A stretch of 64,000 nt of DNA from Arthrobacter sp. FW306-2-2C-D06B (GCF_021789175.1 NZ_CP084560.1:2170001-2234000); one strand, 5' to 3'; positions 35,280 through 44,028 are shown, numbered from the stretch's first letter. A program made the numbers and translations. The notes: generated from the letters alone by a model not told the origin.

Positions 35280-35627
35280 ATGAATGCAAATCATGGAATC
35301 GACGTTTCGATTCCACCCAGCGGACCTGGTTGCGTCGAATGCGAGACCAACGGTGGCTGGTGGCTCCACCTGCGGCGGTGCGCCCAGTGCGGGCACATCG
35401 GTTGCTGCGACAACTCGCCGGGGCAACACGCCACAGCCCATGCACAATCCAGCGGCCACCCGGTCATCCGCAGCTTCGAACCGGGCGAGGACTGGTTCTT
35501 CAACTATCCCGACTCCGCATTTTTCGCCGGTCCGGAACTTGAACCGCCGGCGCATCACCCGCTTGATCAAACCGTTCCGGGCCCAGCCTCACGCGTCCCG
35601 GCCGACTGGCAGCAGCGACTGCACTGA
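35280..35627 (+). CDS. UBP-type zinc finger protein
   Basis: 115 aa. Cys/His ligands of the ZnF-UBP fold are visible: GCVECE, LRRCAQCGHIGCCDNSPGQH, HAQSSGHPVIRSF, and the Trp-rich EDWFFNYPD. In eukaryotes the domain binds ubiquitin C termini; bacterial copies have unknown partners. A GAGGGAAAGCCAC ribosome site precedes the ATG. The last 128 bp overlap the 3' end of the gene on the opposite strand. Confidence 0.92.
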   Translation: MNANHGIDVSIPPSGPGCVECETNGGWWLHLRRCAQCGHIGCCDNSPGQHATAHAQSSGHPVIRSFEPGEDWFFNYPDSAFFAGPELEPPAHHPLDQTVPGPASRVPADWQQRLH

Positions 35628-35958
35628 CGGGGACCCGGCCGGACGCGTCGGTGATGTCGGCCAGGAACCAGCTCGCGGATCCCGGACTCCGCTGCAGATG
35701 GAATGTGAGCAATGCGGAGGCTGAGTTGAGGCGAGCCTGTAACCGCCAGTTTTCAACGGATTCGAGGTGTTCGCTGTCTGTGGCGGCCGGGTCGCTGCCA
35801 TCCCGCCCGCTTCCGCGCCCGAACCAGTGCGCGGCGCCGGCGTCGGGATCCACGGCCCAGATGCCGCCGTCATATCGGACGGCCAACGGGGCGCCGTCGG
35901 GGCTGAAGCGGACGGCGATCTCTTCCAGTGTCTGAATGGCCTCGGCAGTGAGTGTCAT
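35500..35958 (-). CDS. Hypothetical protein, 152 aa
   Basis: N-terminal part ALAVRYDGGIWAVDPDAGAA-like sequence (APLAVRYDGGIWAVDPDAGA) and ARLNSASALLTFHLQRSPG suggest a compact beta-rich cytosolic protein. No family recognised. The last 43 codons are read opposite the UBP zinc-finger gene (35500-35627), so the true C terminus may be unusual, for instance because an earlier stop was lost. Start ATG 35958. Confidence 0.65.
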   Translation of the reverse strand: MTLTAEAIQTLEEIAVRFSPDGAPLAVRYDGGIWAVDPDAGAAHWFGRGSGRDGSDPAATDSEHLESVENWRLQARLNSASALLTFHLQRSPGSASWFLADITDASGRVPVSAVAAASRPGRVRLGPERFDQAGDAPAVQVPDRRKMRSRDS

Positions 35959-36162
35959 TGATGTGTTCTTTCCCGGGTTGTACGGCGCGCCGTTGTCACG
36001 CAGCCTTCGCGAGGGTTAGCTCGGTATTGTCCTCACTCTTTTAATCGTTTGTGTCCACGGAATAGGTACGCTCGCTTCAAAAGTCTCTACCGACATTTCG
36101 CCGTCCCCATTTGATTGCCGGCCCGCGGTCCCCGTAACGACTACTTCCTGGGAGGCGATGAA

Positions 36163-36273
36163 ATGGTTGCGGACATCATTGCCCAGGTGGTGGCAGCGCT
36201 GATCGAGGGGTGGTTCGATTGGCGGCCGACGCCTCGCATCTTGGAGCTGGGCACGTACTGGCAGTCCTGGTAG
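36163..36273 (+). CDS. Candidate 36-aa small protein
   Basis: ATG at 36163 preceded by GGGAGGCGATGAA. The product begins MVADIIAQVVAALIEGWFDW and ends with three more Trp-containing residues up to TAG at 36273; an amphipathic N-terminal helix and Trp-rich tail are predicted. It is the only coding-like feature in the 346-bp gap between 35958 and 36305; the rest of the gap is AT-richer and shows no clear element. Confidence 0.45.
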   Translation: MVADIIAQVVAALIEGWFDWRPTPRILELGTYWQSW

Positions 36274-36304
36274 TCATGCCGAAACGGTTACGTTCGACGC
36301 CGGG

Positions 36305-37423
36305 TTAGAAGCTGGGCCGCCAGGTCTCGACCGCGTCGTCGCTGACTGCGACAACCTCGCGCCAGCGGTCGAACACCGAGCAGGGGTGGGAGATGCCAAG
36401 GTCCACGACGTCGCCGACCTGCAGGCCGTCGGCGTCCTCCACGATGGCATGGTGGTCGAAGAGTCGAGTCAGCGTGGCGCCGGCGCCGGCAGACAGGAGG
36501 GCCCCGTCACGGTACCGGGAAACGATCACGGGCATACCGGCGTCGTACGCCAACTCGCGCTTGCCCGCGTTCAGGACCACGCGCCCGGCTTCGGGGGCGG
36601 AGATGACAAGCGCCCGCACTACGACTGCCGCAGTGAGGCCGGGGACTGGCGAGACGCCCTGGTAGGTGCCGTGATCGTGCACCACGTAGCAGCCTGAACG
36701 GAGCACGTTGGCGGAGGCGCTGTTGGGCAGGAACGCGGCCGCACGATCCTGAAACGCAGAGCCGCCGTTGCTGAAGACCGGCAGCTCCACCTCGAAAGCG
36801 GGGTGCAGTTCATCGAAGACATCGCGGGCCAAGCGGCAGTGCGAATCGATTCCGGCCAGGTTTTCATCCGTCCGGGTGTTCGGTGCGACGCCCTCGTAGG
36901 CGCTGACGCCGGCCAGCAGCAGCCCTCTCGCCACACGGATCTCCTCGGCCAACGGCCCGGCCTCGGGGCCGCTGCGGATCCCGGTGCGGCCGCGGGGGGT
37001 TCCGACGTCGATCATGACGTTCAGCCGCCGGGGCGAGTCCTCGAACACCTCCGCCATGGCCCGGACGCCCGCCGCCGAATCAGCCAGGCAGTAGATCTCC
37101 AGTTCCGGCGAGGCCGCCAGCCATGCACGCAACTGCTCAAGGTGGCCGCGGAACAGCACCTCGTTCACGATGAGGATCCGGGTGGCACCCCACTCGATGG
37201 CGTGGGCGGCCTGCGCGGTGGTCGCCACGGTCACGCCCCAGGATCCGGGCAATTGCCGGCGGACAATCTCGCGGGTCATGGTGGTCTTGATGTGCGGGGC
37301 CAGCACCATGCCGTGCTCCCGCGCCCAGGCCTCTTTGATCCCGATATTGCGCTCGACGGCGGCAACGTCCAGGAGCATCTGCGGCAAGGTGTGGAGCGGG
37401 AGGGCGGGATCAAGGTGCGGCAT
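36305..37423 (-). CDS. D-threonine aldolase/D-serine dehydratase-like PLP enzyme
   Basis: 372-aa fold-type III PLP enzyme (alanine racemase-like barrel with C-terminal beta domain). The PLP lysine lies in LAPHIKTTMTREI; the phosphate-binding part is near VMIDVGTPRGRTGI; the C-terminal metal site is FDHHAIV ... LGISHPCSVFDRW (His/Cys zinc ligands). Probably deaminates or retro-aldol cleaves a D-amino acid in the cytosol. Monocistronic, with a 221-bp gap before the divergent gene at 37645 in which I see nothing distinctive. Confidence 0.92.
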   Translation of the reverse strand: MPHLDPALPLHTLPQMLLDVAAVERNIGIKEAWAREHGMVLAPHIKTTMTREIVRRQLPGSWGVTVATTAQAAHAIEWGATRILIVNEVLFRGHLEQLRAWLAASPELEIYCLADSAAGVRAMAEVFEDSPRRLNVMIDVGTPRGRTGIRSGPEAGPLAEEIRVARGLLLAGVSAYEGVAPNTRTDENLAGIDSHCRLARDVFDELHPAFEVELPVFSNGGSAFQDRAAAFLPNSASANVLRSGCYVVHDHGTYQGVSPVPGLTAAVVVRALVISAPEAGRVVLNAGKRELAYDAGMPVIVSRYRDGALLSAGAGATLTRLFDHHAIVEDADGLQVGDVVDLGISHPCSVFDRWREVVAVSDDAVETWRPSF

Positions 37424-37644
37424 GCGGTGCGAATCTTTCAGGACCGTTGGGGAAGCTGGCTACCCGGAAATCCTATCCGGGCTCAGTAACTAGAGAACTC
37501 ACCGACGAACCCGGCAAATGACAAGTAGTGGCCACTCGGGCGGTAACCGGGTGGAGTGAGTATGGTCTTTCAGGTGTCAGACCGTTCAGGCGCATCGTTG
37601 TGTGCCCGGCTGCCACGAGCTGGGTTGAGGCCATAGGAGGTCAA

Positions 37645-37950
37645 ATGTCCGTCATCACTGCAGCCAAGATTTCCGGTGACACGAGTGTGTTCGCCAAGTC
37701 GCTCGAGGAGCGCGCCGACGAGTATCGCAAGTGGGGCGAGCGCGGCCGGGCGGCGGGCGCGATCCACCATCAGTTCGCGATCGGCGACGGGTTTGTCCTC
37801 GTGGTCGATGAATGGGAATCGACAGAGGCATTCCAGAAATTCTTCGGTGATCCCGAGATCCAGGCGTTCATCGGTTCGGTCGGCGGCGATCCCAGTGTGG
37901 CTCCTGAAGTCACCGTGGGGGAATCCGTGGACTCCGCGGATAAGTACTAG
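37645..37950 (+). CDS. Small dimeric alpha/beta-barrel (ABM-like) protein
   Basis: 101 aa. The pattern of beta-alpha-beta with GFVLVVDEWESTEAFQKFF and PEIQAFIGSVGG resembles ferredoxin-like dimeric barrels such as antibiotic biosynthesis monooxygenases. No catalytic residues can be assigned. An AGGAGGTCAA ribosome site precedes the ATG. Followed after 19 bp by the GyrI-like gene, so probably cotranscribed. Confidence 0.75.
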   Translation: MSVITAAKISGDTSVFAKSLEERADEYRKWGERGRAAGAIHHQFAIGDGFVLVVDEWESTEAFQKFFGDPEIQAFIGSVGGDPSVAPEVTVGESVDSADKY

Positions 37951-37969
37951 CTGAAGACCCGGTCCGGGC

Positions 37970-38431
37970 ATGTCGGTCCCCGTCAACCTACAGACTGTTC
38001 GCCCGCGCATGCTGGCCGCCGTCCGCCGCGAGCTCGCGCCGGGCGAAGTCGGCTCGGCATGGGGGCCTGCGGTGGGCAAGGTCTGGGACTTCATTCGCGG
38101 TCAACCGGGTCTGTGGACGGACGGCCACAACATCTTCGTCTACCACCACCCGAACCAACCCGATGCGCCCCTTCTGTGCGACTTCGGCGTAGAAGTCACC
38201 CGCACCTTTGAAACGGCGGGCGAGGTCTACGCAACCGAAACCCCCGCGGGCCAGGCTGCCATAGCGGTCCACCGTGGGCCGTACCACCGCATGGACGAGG
38301 CATACAAGGCGATCGAGAAGTGGATGGCTGCGAATCATAGGGAATCTGCCGGTCACTCCTGGGAGATCTATGGAGATCCGACACCCGATCCCGCCGACAC
38401 TGAAACGACGCTCGTGCACCTGCTGAAGTAG
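37970..38431 (+). CDS. GyrI-like small-molecule-binding protein
   Basis: 153 aa of the GyrI/AraC effector-binding (SHS2 dimer) fold: GKVWDFIRGQPGL, HNIFVYHHP, DFGVEVTRTF and the TPAGQAAIAVHRGPYHRMDEA strand-helix. Single-domain proteins of this kind bind or hydrolyse hydrophobic, cyclic compounds or act as antitoxin-like gyrase inhibitors. No DNA-binding domain. Likely operon with the preceding small protein. Confidence 0.87.
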   Translation: MSVPVNLQTVRPRMLAAVRRELAPGEVGSAWGPAVGKVWDFIRGQPGLWTDGHNIFVYHHPNQPDAPLLCDFGVEVTRTFETAGEVYATETPAGQAAIAVHRGPYHRMDEAYKAIEKWMAANHRESAGHSWEIYGDPTPDPADTETTLVHLLK

Positions 38432-38441
38432 GGGCAACACT

Positions 38442-38633
38442 TCACCGGCACCACAGTTCGTCGAGCAGCTGTTGCACTCGATCGGGATGCTCGATGTGGG
38501 CAAAGTGGCCGCAGTGCGGGATTGTCGCCAGCCGGGTGTGAGGGACAATGACCGCCAGCCTGGCCAGATCGGGCTCCGGCGTGAACACGTCGCTGTCGCC
38601 GCTGCTGCGTGGGGACGCTTGCTTGCTGAACAC
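38442..38633 (-). pseudogene. Alpha/beta hydrolase C-terminal remnant
   Basis: The frame ends with GDSDVFTPEPDLARLAVIVP and GHFAHIEHPDRVQQLLDELW, i.e. the catalytic Asp and His segment of an alpha/beta hydrolase. The N-terminal 200 residues with the nucleophile are missing; only about 55 residues match. A relic next to another broken gene (38745-39440). Confidence 0.75.
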
Positions 38634-38744
38634 TCATGGTTACCTTTGGACCTGCTCTCTGCCATTGCTTCGTAGCCGCGGAGGTACCCGATGGGATTTG
38701 TCCGTTCCGGCGTCGGAATCCAGCGAGGCAGTATGCCGGGCAGG

Positions 38745-39440
38745 TCAGGGGGTGAGGGGGCCTTGAAGAACGTGGACCGCAAGGGCTTTGTCGCCTTCGA
38801 TGAATGCTGTTTCCGCGAGATTGGAGCGTCCCCAGAGACCAACGTACATCCCCTGCAGCGGGGCGGTAATCGAGGCATCGGCTGCCCCTTGGCCGACCCT
38901 CCAGCTACGGGTCCCGGGTACCCGGAAGGTCACCGCCCCTTCCGGCTCCGGCATCCGTCCCAGCCGAAGTTGTCGCGGGGTGAACATTGTCAGGATTTCG
39001 TCTATTCCGTCGAGCATGAAGTCAGCCGCGAAAGCTGGGACCGCCACCCCTGAAGCTTGGCACGCGTCGATGAGGTGGACGGCGTGTTCATGCGCCTGGC
39101 GCTGGCGCCAGAAACCGGCTTTGCGCGGCGGTGGGCCGAAGTTCCAGCACGGTTCTTCGGGATCGAGCGCCGACATTGTCCCGAGAAAGGCGTCCGCGCC
39201 TTCGAGGAACCACGTGACGGCTCCGGTGGCCGGCGGTGGCGGTGCCTCGACGAGCTAGCCCGAAACGACTATTTCGGCCGCCCAGCGTTCGATTGACCCA
39301 AGATGCCCGAAGAGATCCTTAAGCGTCCAGCCCGGACAGGCCGGCACGGGTCGAGTCAGAATGTCCTCGGGCTGGCGAGCCAGGACGCTGAGGTGGTCCA
39401 GGCTGCTGGCTAGCTCAGTAAGGTAGCGATCCGGCGTCAT
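38745..39440 (-). pseudogene. Mycothiol-dependent maleylpyruvate isomerase family, amber-interrupted
   Basis: One open frame with an in-frame TAG at 39255-39257. Upstream: DRYLTELASSLDHLSVLARQ and GWTLKDLFGHLGSIERWAAE. Downstream, same frame: LVEAPPPPATGAVTWFLEGA, RQAHEHAVHLIDACQASG (metal/His motif of the mycothiol-binding domain) and a full C-terminal domain. Without the TAG the product would be about 231 aa, normal for the family. A nonsense mutation (or sequencing error) therefore splits it; reinitiation at 39176 could yield only the C-terminal part. Confidence 0.85.
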
Positions 39441-39509
39441 ATGCCGAGCATAATGTGCCAGCCGAACATGGTCATGGGTCCACCCATTGCGCCGAGGCAT
39501 CGCGCATTT

Positions 39510-39527
39510 AGGAAGCAGGCTTACTAT
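39510..39527. promoter_or_regulatory. 18-bp palindromic operator, copy 5 (MarR promoter)
   Basis: On the minus strand ATAGTAAGCCTGCTTCCT. It ends 9 nt before the marR ATG, directly against the GGTGGG ribosome site, an autorepression position. Confidence 0.65.
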
Positions 39528-39536
39528 GGTGGGAAC

Positions 39537-40019
39537 ATGCCGGACTTAAACGACTGGACGACTCCACGGTTGCTCTCAACGGCAGCGCGATTGGTCGAGC
39601 ATGCCTGGAATGAGGAGCTTGCCGTCCTGGGCCTGACCCATGCGGGGGTCATAGCGCTGGAAGTTCTCGACGCGGAAGGGTCCATGGTGCAGGCCCGGCT
39701 TTCAGCCAAAGTCCGGGTGCAGGCGCAAACCATGGGACAGACACTTTCGAGGCTCGAGGCGCACGGGCACATTACCCGGGAACGAAATCGCTTGGACGGG
39801 CGCTCGCAGCGCGTGGCAGTTTCCGAGTTGGGCAAAACGGCCCTTGCCCAGGCACGTACGCTTGCCCGGAATCTGGCTCCCGGCGTCGAAACGGGCGTGG
39901 AGGACCTACGCGACAAGCTGGTGACCGTCATCCGCCGGCTCGGGTCTGCCCGCTGGGGCGAAGAGATGCCGGAGGCCGCGTCGACGGCAACAAACAAGGA
40001 TCTGCCGGAGCAGGGCTAG
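39537..40019 (+). CDS. MarR family transcriptional regulator
   Basis: 160 aa winged helix-turn-helix dimer. DNA-binding part: SAKVRVQAQTMGQTLSRLEA and wing ITRERNRLDGRSQRVAVSEL. The dimerisation helices flank it. The recurrent 18-bp palindrome sits immediately upstream, so this protein is the best candidate in the window for the regulator of that element (inference). It is divergent from the broken maleylpyruvate isomerase gene. Ligand unknown. Confidence 0.93.
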   Translation: MPDLNDWTTPRLLSTAARLVEHAWNEELAVLGLTHAGVIALEVLDAEGSMVQARLSAKVRVQAQTMGQTLSRLEAHGHITRERNRLDGRSQRVAVSELGKTALAQARTLARNLAPGVETGVEDLRDKLVTVIRRLGSARWGEEMPEAASTATNKDLPEQG

Positions 40020-40066
40020 TGGACCAGCTTGGGGTTACACCAGAAGCGCAGCACCGCCTCGCCCGA

Positions 40067-41476
40067 CTACCTGTTTGCATGTTGCCGCCGTCGCCTCGCC
40101 ACCGTGGCAACCGCCAGGATCACGACGACGGCGCCCAGCCCGAGTCGCGCGGCCAGCGGGCCGTAGGGTTCGGCGCCGGTGAAATACATCAGGGCCAGCA
40201 CGGGCGCGATCGCGGTGAACTCGTAGCGATCGCTCAGCACCACGAACGGCAGAAGCAGCAGTGCGTACCAGGGGTAGCTGGGCGAAACGATCAGCAGCAT
40301 TCCTCCGACCATCAAGACCTGCCCGTCCCATGGCCGTGAGTCATCGGTGGTCCGCCACACGTAAATGGCGAGAGCTAGCAGCAACACGAGTGAGGCCGGC
40401 CCCGCCCAGCTCGCCGGGAGTACCAGCTTCAACAAGGTGAAGCGCGGGCTGTCCTGCCCGTCGTACCCCTCCGAGCGAAGGTATTCGGGCAGATAGCCCA
40501 ATACTGCCCAGCCGCTGGCGAGGACATACGGCACGTACGCCACGGCAAACGTGGCCATGGCCGCGGCGATAAAGCGGACCGGCCGCCGGTACAGCAGGGC
40601 CGGGGCGCTGATGACCGGGATGAGTTTGGTGGCCACCGCCGCGCCGAAGGCCACCCCGGAACCCAGGGTTCGCCCGCCCACCAGCAGCAGTGCCGCCGCC
40701 AAAGCCAGGGCGGCGCCCAATGCGTCCACGTGTGCACCGTTGATGGCTTCAAAGGCCACCAGCGGAGACCAGGCCCACCACACGGCTTGATGCGCGGGCC
40801 TCCCGGTGCGGCGCAGGAACGACAGCAACGCCACCGTGATGACGAGGCTGAGCAGGAGTCCGGACAGCTGGAACGCGATGAACCCCACCTCGGAACCCGG
40901 GACGAGTCGCACCGCCAGGAAATACAGCTCGGCCACCGCAGGATAGACCGTGGGCACGGCGGGCCTGTTGATGGCTGTGCACAGGGTGCCGCCGCCGGGA
41001 AGGTTGGTGGTGGTCTCGGTACCCGTCGGGAAGGGATTGCTACGGCAGCTTCCGTCCGGGCCGGCGTCCTGGAACAGCCAGGCCGGCCGCAGCGGCCGCA
41101 GCGCTTCGTCCGCCGGAACGTGGGCATAGGGAGAGATTCCGGCGTTCTGGACGATGCCGTCCCACGCGTACCGTGCGGAATCGTTGCTGGTGGCCGGCGG
41201 TGCGGCGATAGCTGCGGCTCCCACCAGCAGGGACCCCAGGAGGACGACGGCGGCCGCGTGGCGCGCCGGGATGCGGCGCGCCACCAGTGCCGCCGGGACG
41301 AAGACGGTCCAGGCCGCCAGCGTGCCAAGGGGGGACACCCACTCCGCGGACGGATCGGTGGTGACTGTCCACAAGACGATAACGGCGAGCAAAGCCACCA
41401 GGGCCAGCGCTGCCACGGCAGCCGAAGTGCCAGGCGCGCGCCGGGGTGTTGATTCGCTCACCCTTTGATCCTGCAT
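40067..41476 (-). CDS. GT87-like polyprenyl-phosphate glycosyltransferase
   Basis: 469-aa integral membrane glycosyltransferase of the GT-C fold with about 12 helices. The first loop carries DSARYAWDGIVQNAGISPYA, the acidic/aromatic loop expected to bind lipid-linked sugar; YPAVAELYFLAVRL and WWAWSPLVAFEAINGAHVDA follow. Probably transfers a mannose-like sugar from a polyprenyl phosphate to an envelope glycan or lipid on the outer face. The ATG at 41476 is chosen; the open frame to 42010 lies opposite the molybdenum oxidoreductase. Divergent from it by 97 bp. Confidence 0.9.
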   Translation of the reverse strand: MQDQRVSESTPRRAPGTSAAVAALALVALLAVIVLWTVTTDPSAEWVSPLGTLAAWTVFVPAALVARRIPARHAAAVVLLGSLLVGAAAIAAPPATSNDSARYAWDGIVQNAGISPYAHVPADEALRPLRPAWLFQDAGPDGSCRSNPFPTGTETTTNLPGGGTLCTAINRPAVPTVYPAVAELYFLAVRLVPGSEVGFIAFQLSGLLLSLVITVALLSFLRRTGRPAHQAVWWAWSPLVAFEAINGAHVDALGAALALAAALLLVGGRTLGSGVAFGAAVATKLIPVISAPALLYRRPVRFIAAAMATFAVAYVPYVLASGWAVLGYLPEYLRSEGYDGQDSPRFTLLKLVLPASWAGPASLVLLLALAIYVWRTTDDSRPWDGQVLMVGGMLLIVSPSYPWYALLLLPFVVLSDRYEFTAIAPVLALMYFTGAEPYGPLAARLGLGAVVVILAVATVARRRRQHANR

Positions 41477-41522
41477 CACCCACGGGCCGGTAGGCCATGA
41501 ACCCAAGAGACCGTTTGCCTTT

Positions 41523-41529
41523 CGTAAGG
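41523..41529 (+). promoter_or_regulatory. CGTAAGG promoter-like element
   Basis: TTTCGTAAGGTCT with 44 nt between CGTAAGG and the ATG at 41574. Same spacing as the elements at 45595 and 47678. Confidence 0.5.
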
Positions 41530-41573
41530 TCTGGACCGGGACGACGGACGGGTCTTGGTGGTGTGATCTAGGT

Positions 41574-42791
41574 ATGGACAGATTGACCACTTTCCTCCAA
41601 CAGCGGATGGAAGCGGTGAACGGACGGGTCTCGTCGCCCTTGCGCAGCAAACGGCTGACAGTGGTGCTGGGCCGTTGGCTCGGCATTGCCTTCACTGTGT
41701 GCTTCTTGACCGGACTGTTCAGCCACCTTCTGCAGGATCCGCCGGCTTGGATGCTTCTCCTCACCCGTCCCGCGTGGCTGTACGTGGCTACCCAGGGCAT
41801 CCACGTCACCACCGGGATAGCCTCCATCCCGCTCCTGGCGGCGAAGCTTTGGTCCGTGTACCCCGAACTCTTGCGCTGGCCTCCGCTTAAATCGGTGGTG
41901 CATGCATTCGAAAGGGCCTCGATTGCGCTCTTCGTGGCCGCTTCACTGGTGGAAGTCACCATCGGATTGCTCAACACTTTCCAGTGGTACCCCTGGCCGT
42001 TTTCCTTCAAGGATGTCCACTATTGGCTGGCCTGGGTCATCATCGGATCCTTGGCGCTCCACATCGCTGTCAAGATGCCCCTCATCCTGGCCCATTGGAG
42101 CCGTCGATCGGACGCGGCCGCCATCGCCGCCAACACTGAAGGGTCAGTGCCGGACAGCACAACGGTTCCGGCCGCCGTAAAGCGTGGAACCGGGCACGGC
42201 TGGAGCCGCAGGGGGTTCCTCGCGGCACTCACCGCAGGGACCGGCGTCGTCGTCTTGACGACGGCGGGCCAGTCCTTCGCCTGGCTGTCGGGCCTGAACC
42301 TCTTCGCGCCGCGCCGCATGGATACCGGCCCGCAGGGCGTACCCATCAACAGGACCGCAGCCCAAGCCGGTGTGGCGGACGCTGCGCTGGCCCCTGACTG
42401 GGTGCTGACCGTGTCTTCGGGATCGGTGCAGAGGACGTTCACGCTGGCACAGCTGGCGGCCATGCCGCAATACAGTTATGGATTGCCCATCGCCTGTGTG
42501 GAGGGCTGGAGCCAAGGGGCGCAATGGCGCGGCGTCCGGATCCGGGACCTGATGGCAACGGTGGGCGCGCCTTCTGGTGCAGAGTTGCAGATTTCCAGCA
42601 TGGAGAAGGGTGGCGTCTACGGACGTTCCTTCATGCCCGCCGCATACAGCCAGGACGAGCAGACACTGCTGGCGCTCGAGCTGAACGGCGAACCGCTGGA
42701 CCTCGACCATGGCTATCCGGCGCGGATCATCGCACCAGGTCGCCCGGGGGTCCTGCAGACCAAATGGGTGCACAAAGTGGAGGTGATCTGA
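41574..42791 (+). CDS. Membrane-anchored molybdopterin oxidoreductase (sulfite oxidase family)
   Basis: 405 aa. The first 190 residues form four membrane helices with His residues (HVTTGIASIPLLAAKLW; DVHYWLAWVIIGSLALHIAV) like a b-type cytochrome. Then comes SRRGFLAALTAG, an internal twin-arginine-like motif, and a periplasmic-type sulfite oxidase/YedY domain: LPIACVEGWSQGAQWRGVRI carries the molybdenum-ligand Cys. Likely passes electrons between a periplasmic substrate and the haem helices. Followed by an overlapping small membrane gene. Confidence 0.92.
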   Translation: MDRLTTFLQQRMEAVNGRVSSPLRSKRLTVVLGRWLGIAFTVCFLTGLFSHLLQDPPAWMLLLTRPAWLYVATQGIHVTTGIASIPLLAAKLWSVYPELLRWPPLKSVVHAFERASIALFVAASLVEVTIGLLNTFQWYPWPFSFKDVHYWLAWVIIGSLALHIAVKMPLILAHWSRRSDAAAIAANTEGSVPDSTTVPAAVKRGTGHGWSRRGFLAALTAGTGVVVLTTAGQSFAWLSGLNLFAPRRMDTGPQGVPINRTAAQAGVADAALAPDWVLTVSSGSVQRTFTLAQLAAMPQYSYGLPIACVEGWSQGAQWRGVRIRDLMATVGAPSGAELQISSMEKGGVYGRSFMPAAYSQDEQTLLALELNGEPLDLDHGYPARIIAPGRPGVLQTKWVHKVEVI

Positions 42792-43303
42792 TGCAGCCAC
42801 CGTTGGTGCGTCCGTCGGCGCCGGCGGGACACAGGACCGTCTGGTGGGTGAGGGCGGCGTTGGGCGCCCTGGGCCTTGCGGCACTCGGTTATGCGCTCTT
42901 CGGATTCCTGGCCAATGTGCCACCCGCCCAGCTGATCGGAGTGGCGGCCTGGCTTGCCGTGGCGTTGTTGGTGCACGACGGCGTGCTGGTTCCGCTGACG
43001 ACGTTGGCCGGCGGCGGATTGTCGCGGCTGACGTATGGGCTGGGTCCCGTTCAACAGGGGATAGTGCGTGGCGCACTGCTGGTGGGGGCGCTAGTGACCT
43101 TGGTGGGAGCCCCGGTGATCCGTGCCCAGCAGGTGCTCCAGCCAAGCGGTCCGGGCAGCGGCGCCAACGGCACCGTCCTACAGGGGGATTATGTGCTGGC
43201 CTTGGGGATCTTCTGGGTGGTCCTGGTGGTGGCCGCGGCTGCGGTCGTGGTCGCCGTCGGGCTTTACGGCCGCCGTTCCAAGGTCAGGAAGACCCGGCCC
43301 TGA
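42791..43303 (+). CDS. Small membrane protein coupled to the Mo oxidoreductase
   Basis: 170 aa, four membrane helices and a short basic tail (RSKVRKTRP). Conserved-looking loop LVHDGVLVPLTTL between helices. Its ATG overlaps the upstream TGA (TGATG), so it is translationally coupled to the oxidoreductase. Likely a partner subunit of unknown function. Convergent with the methyltransferase gene, 40 bp overlap. Confidence 0.82.
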   Translation: MQPPLVRPSAPAGHRTVWWVRAALGALGLAALGYALFGFLANVPPAQLIGVAAWLAVALLVHDGVLVPLTTLAGGGLSRLTYGLGPVQQGIVRGALLVGALVTLVGAPVIRAQQVLQPSGPGSGANGTVLQGDYVLALGIFWVVLVVAAAAVVVAVGLYGRRSKVRKTRP

Positions 43304-44028
43304 ACGGTCCGGGTGGCTACGGCATTCAGCCCCGCCCGGACGGCATGGGAAGCTAACGCTTTCGCGCCGGCGCGGGCCCAAGGAAAGGCTGCGCTGGCGC
43401 GTCCGTCTGAATCTTCCAGCACCGCCGGATAGGCCACATCGAGAAGATCCGGGGCTTCGGCCTCTGCCAGCACTTGACCGCCCGGGGCCAGCAGTGAGGC
43501 AACACGTTCCAGAAGCAACCGGATGTTCCCGCCGATGCCGATGTTCCCATCCAGCAACAGGGCCGAACCCCAACTTCCCTCGTGCGGGACGGGGTCAAAG
43601 ATGGAGCCAAGGATCGCCGCGCCCCCACGGTCGGTGGCCAGCCGCACGGCGGCGGCGCTCGAATCGACGCCCATGGACGCCAGCCCCAGTTCCCGGGCGG
43701 CCTCCAGCATCCGGCCGGGGCCGCAGCCGACGTCGAGGACGGGCCCGCGGAGGGTGCGAAGCAGCTCGCGCTCGCCGGTCGTGGCCGGGCCGGACCAACT
43801 GAGCATGTTGAAGTGGACCGGCCCGATGGTTTCGCGGCAGGCAGGTTCCGGACGCAGCGTCAGGTAGCCCAGGCCGCGGGGCAGGCTACGGGCATAAGGT
43901 TCGTGTCCTCCCTGTCCGAAGAGGGCTTGGCCAAACAGGGCCTGTCCAGAGAGGCCAAGCGGGTCGGTGCCCGCAGAAAAAGAGTCAGCCCGGGTGCTGG
44001 AACCCTTGGAGACTGCCTGGATGCTCAT
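43264..44028 (-). CDS. Class I SAM-dependent methyltransferase
   Basis: 254 aa. The first 85 residues are a variable lead; the Rossmann domain has GPVLDVGCGPGRMLEAAREL for SAM, acidic motif GVDSSAAAV, and GSALLLDGNIGIGGN. Overlaps the upstream DUF2064 gene by ATGA, so it is the last gene of the three-gene unit starting at 45550. Substrate probably a sugar or nucleoside intermediate made by its neighbours (inference). Confidence 0.92.
   Translation of the reverse strand: MSIQAVSKGSSTRADSFSAGTDPLGLSGQALFGQALFGQGGHEPYARSLPRGLGYLTLRPEPACRETIGPVHFNMLSWSGPATTGERELLRTLRGPVLDVGCGPGRMLEAARELGLASMGVDSSAAAVRLATDRGGAAILGSIFDPVPHEGSWGSALLLDGNIGIGGNIRLLLERVASLLAPGGQVLAEAEAPDLLDVAYPAVLEDSDGRASAAFPWARAGAKALASHAVRAGLNAVATRTVQGRVFLTLERRP

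Noticed and set aside
39255..39257. TAG as a pyrrolysine or programmed read-through codon
   Set aside because: No context or associated genes support it; nonsense mutation is simpler.
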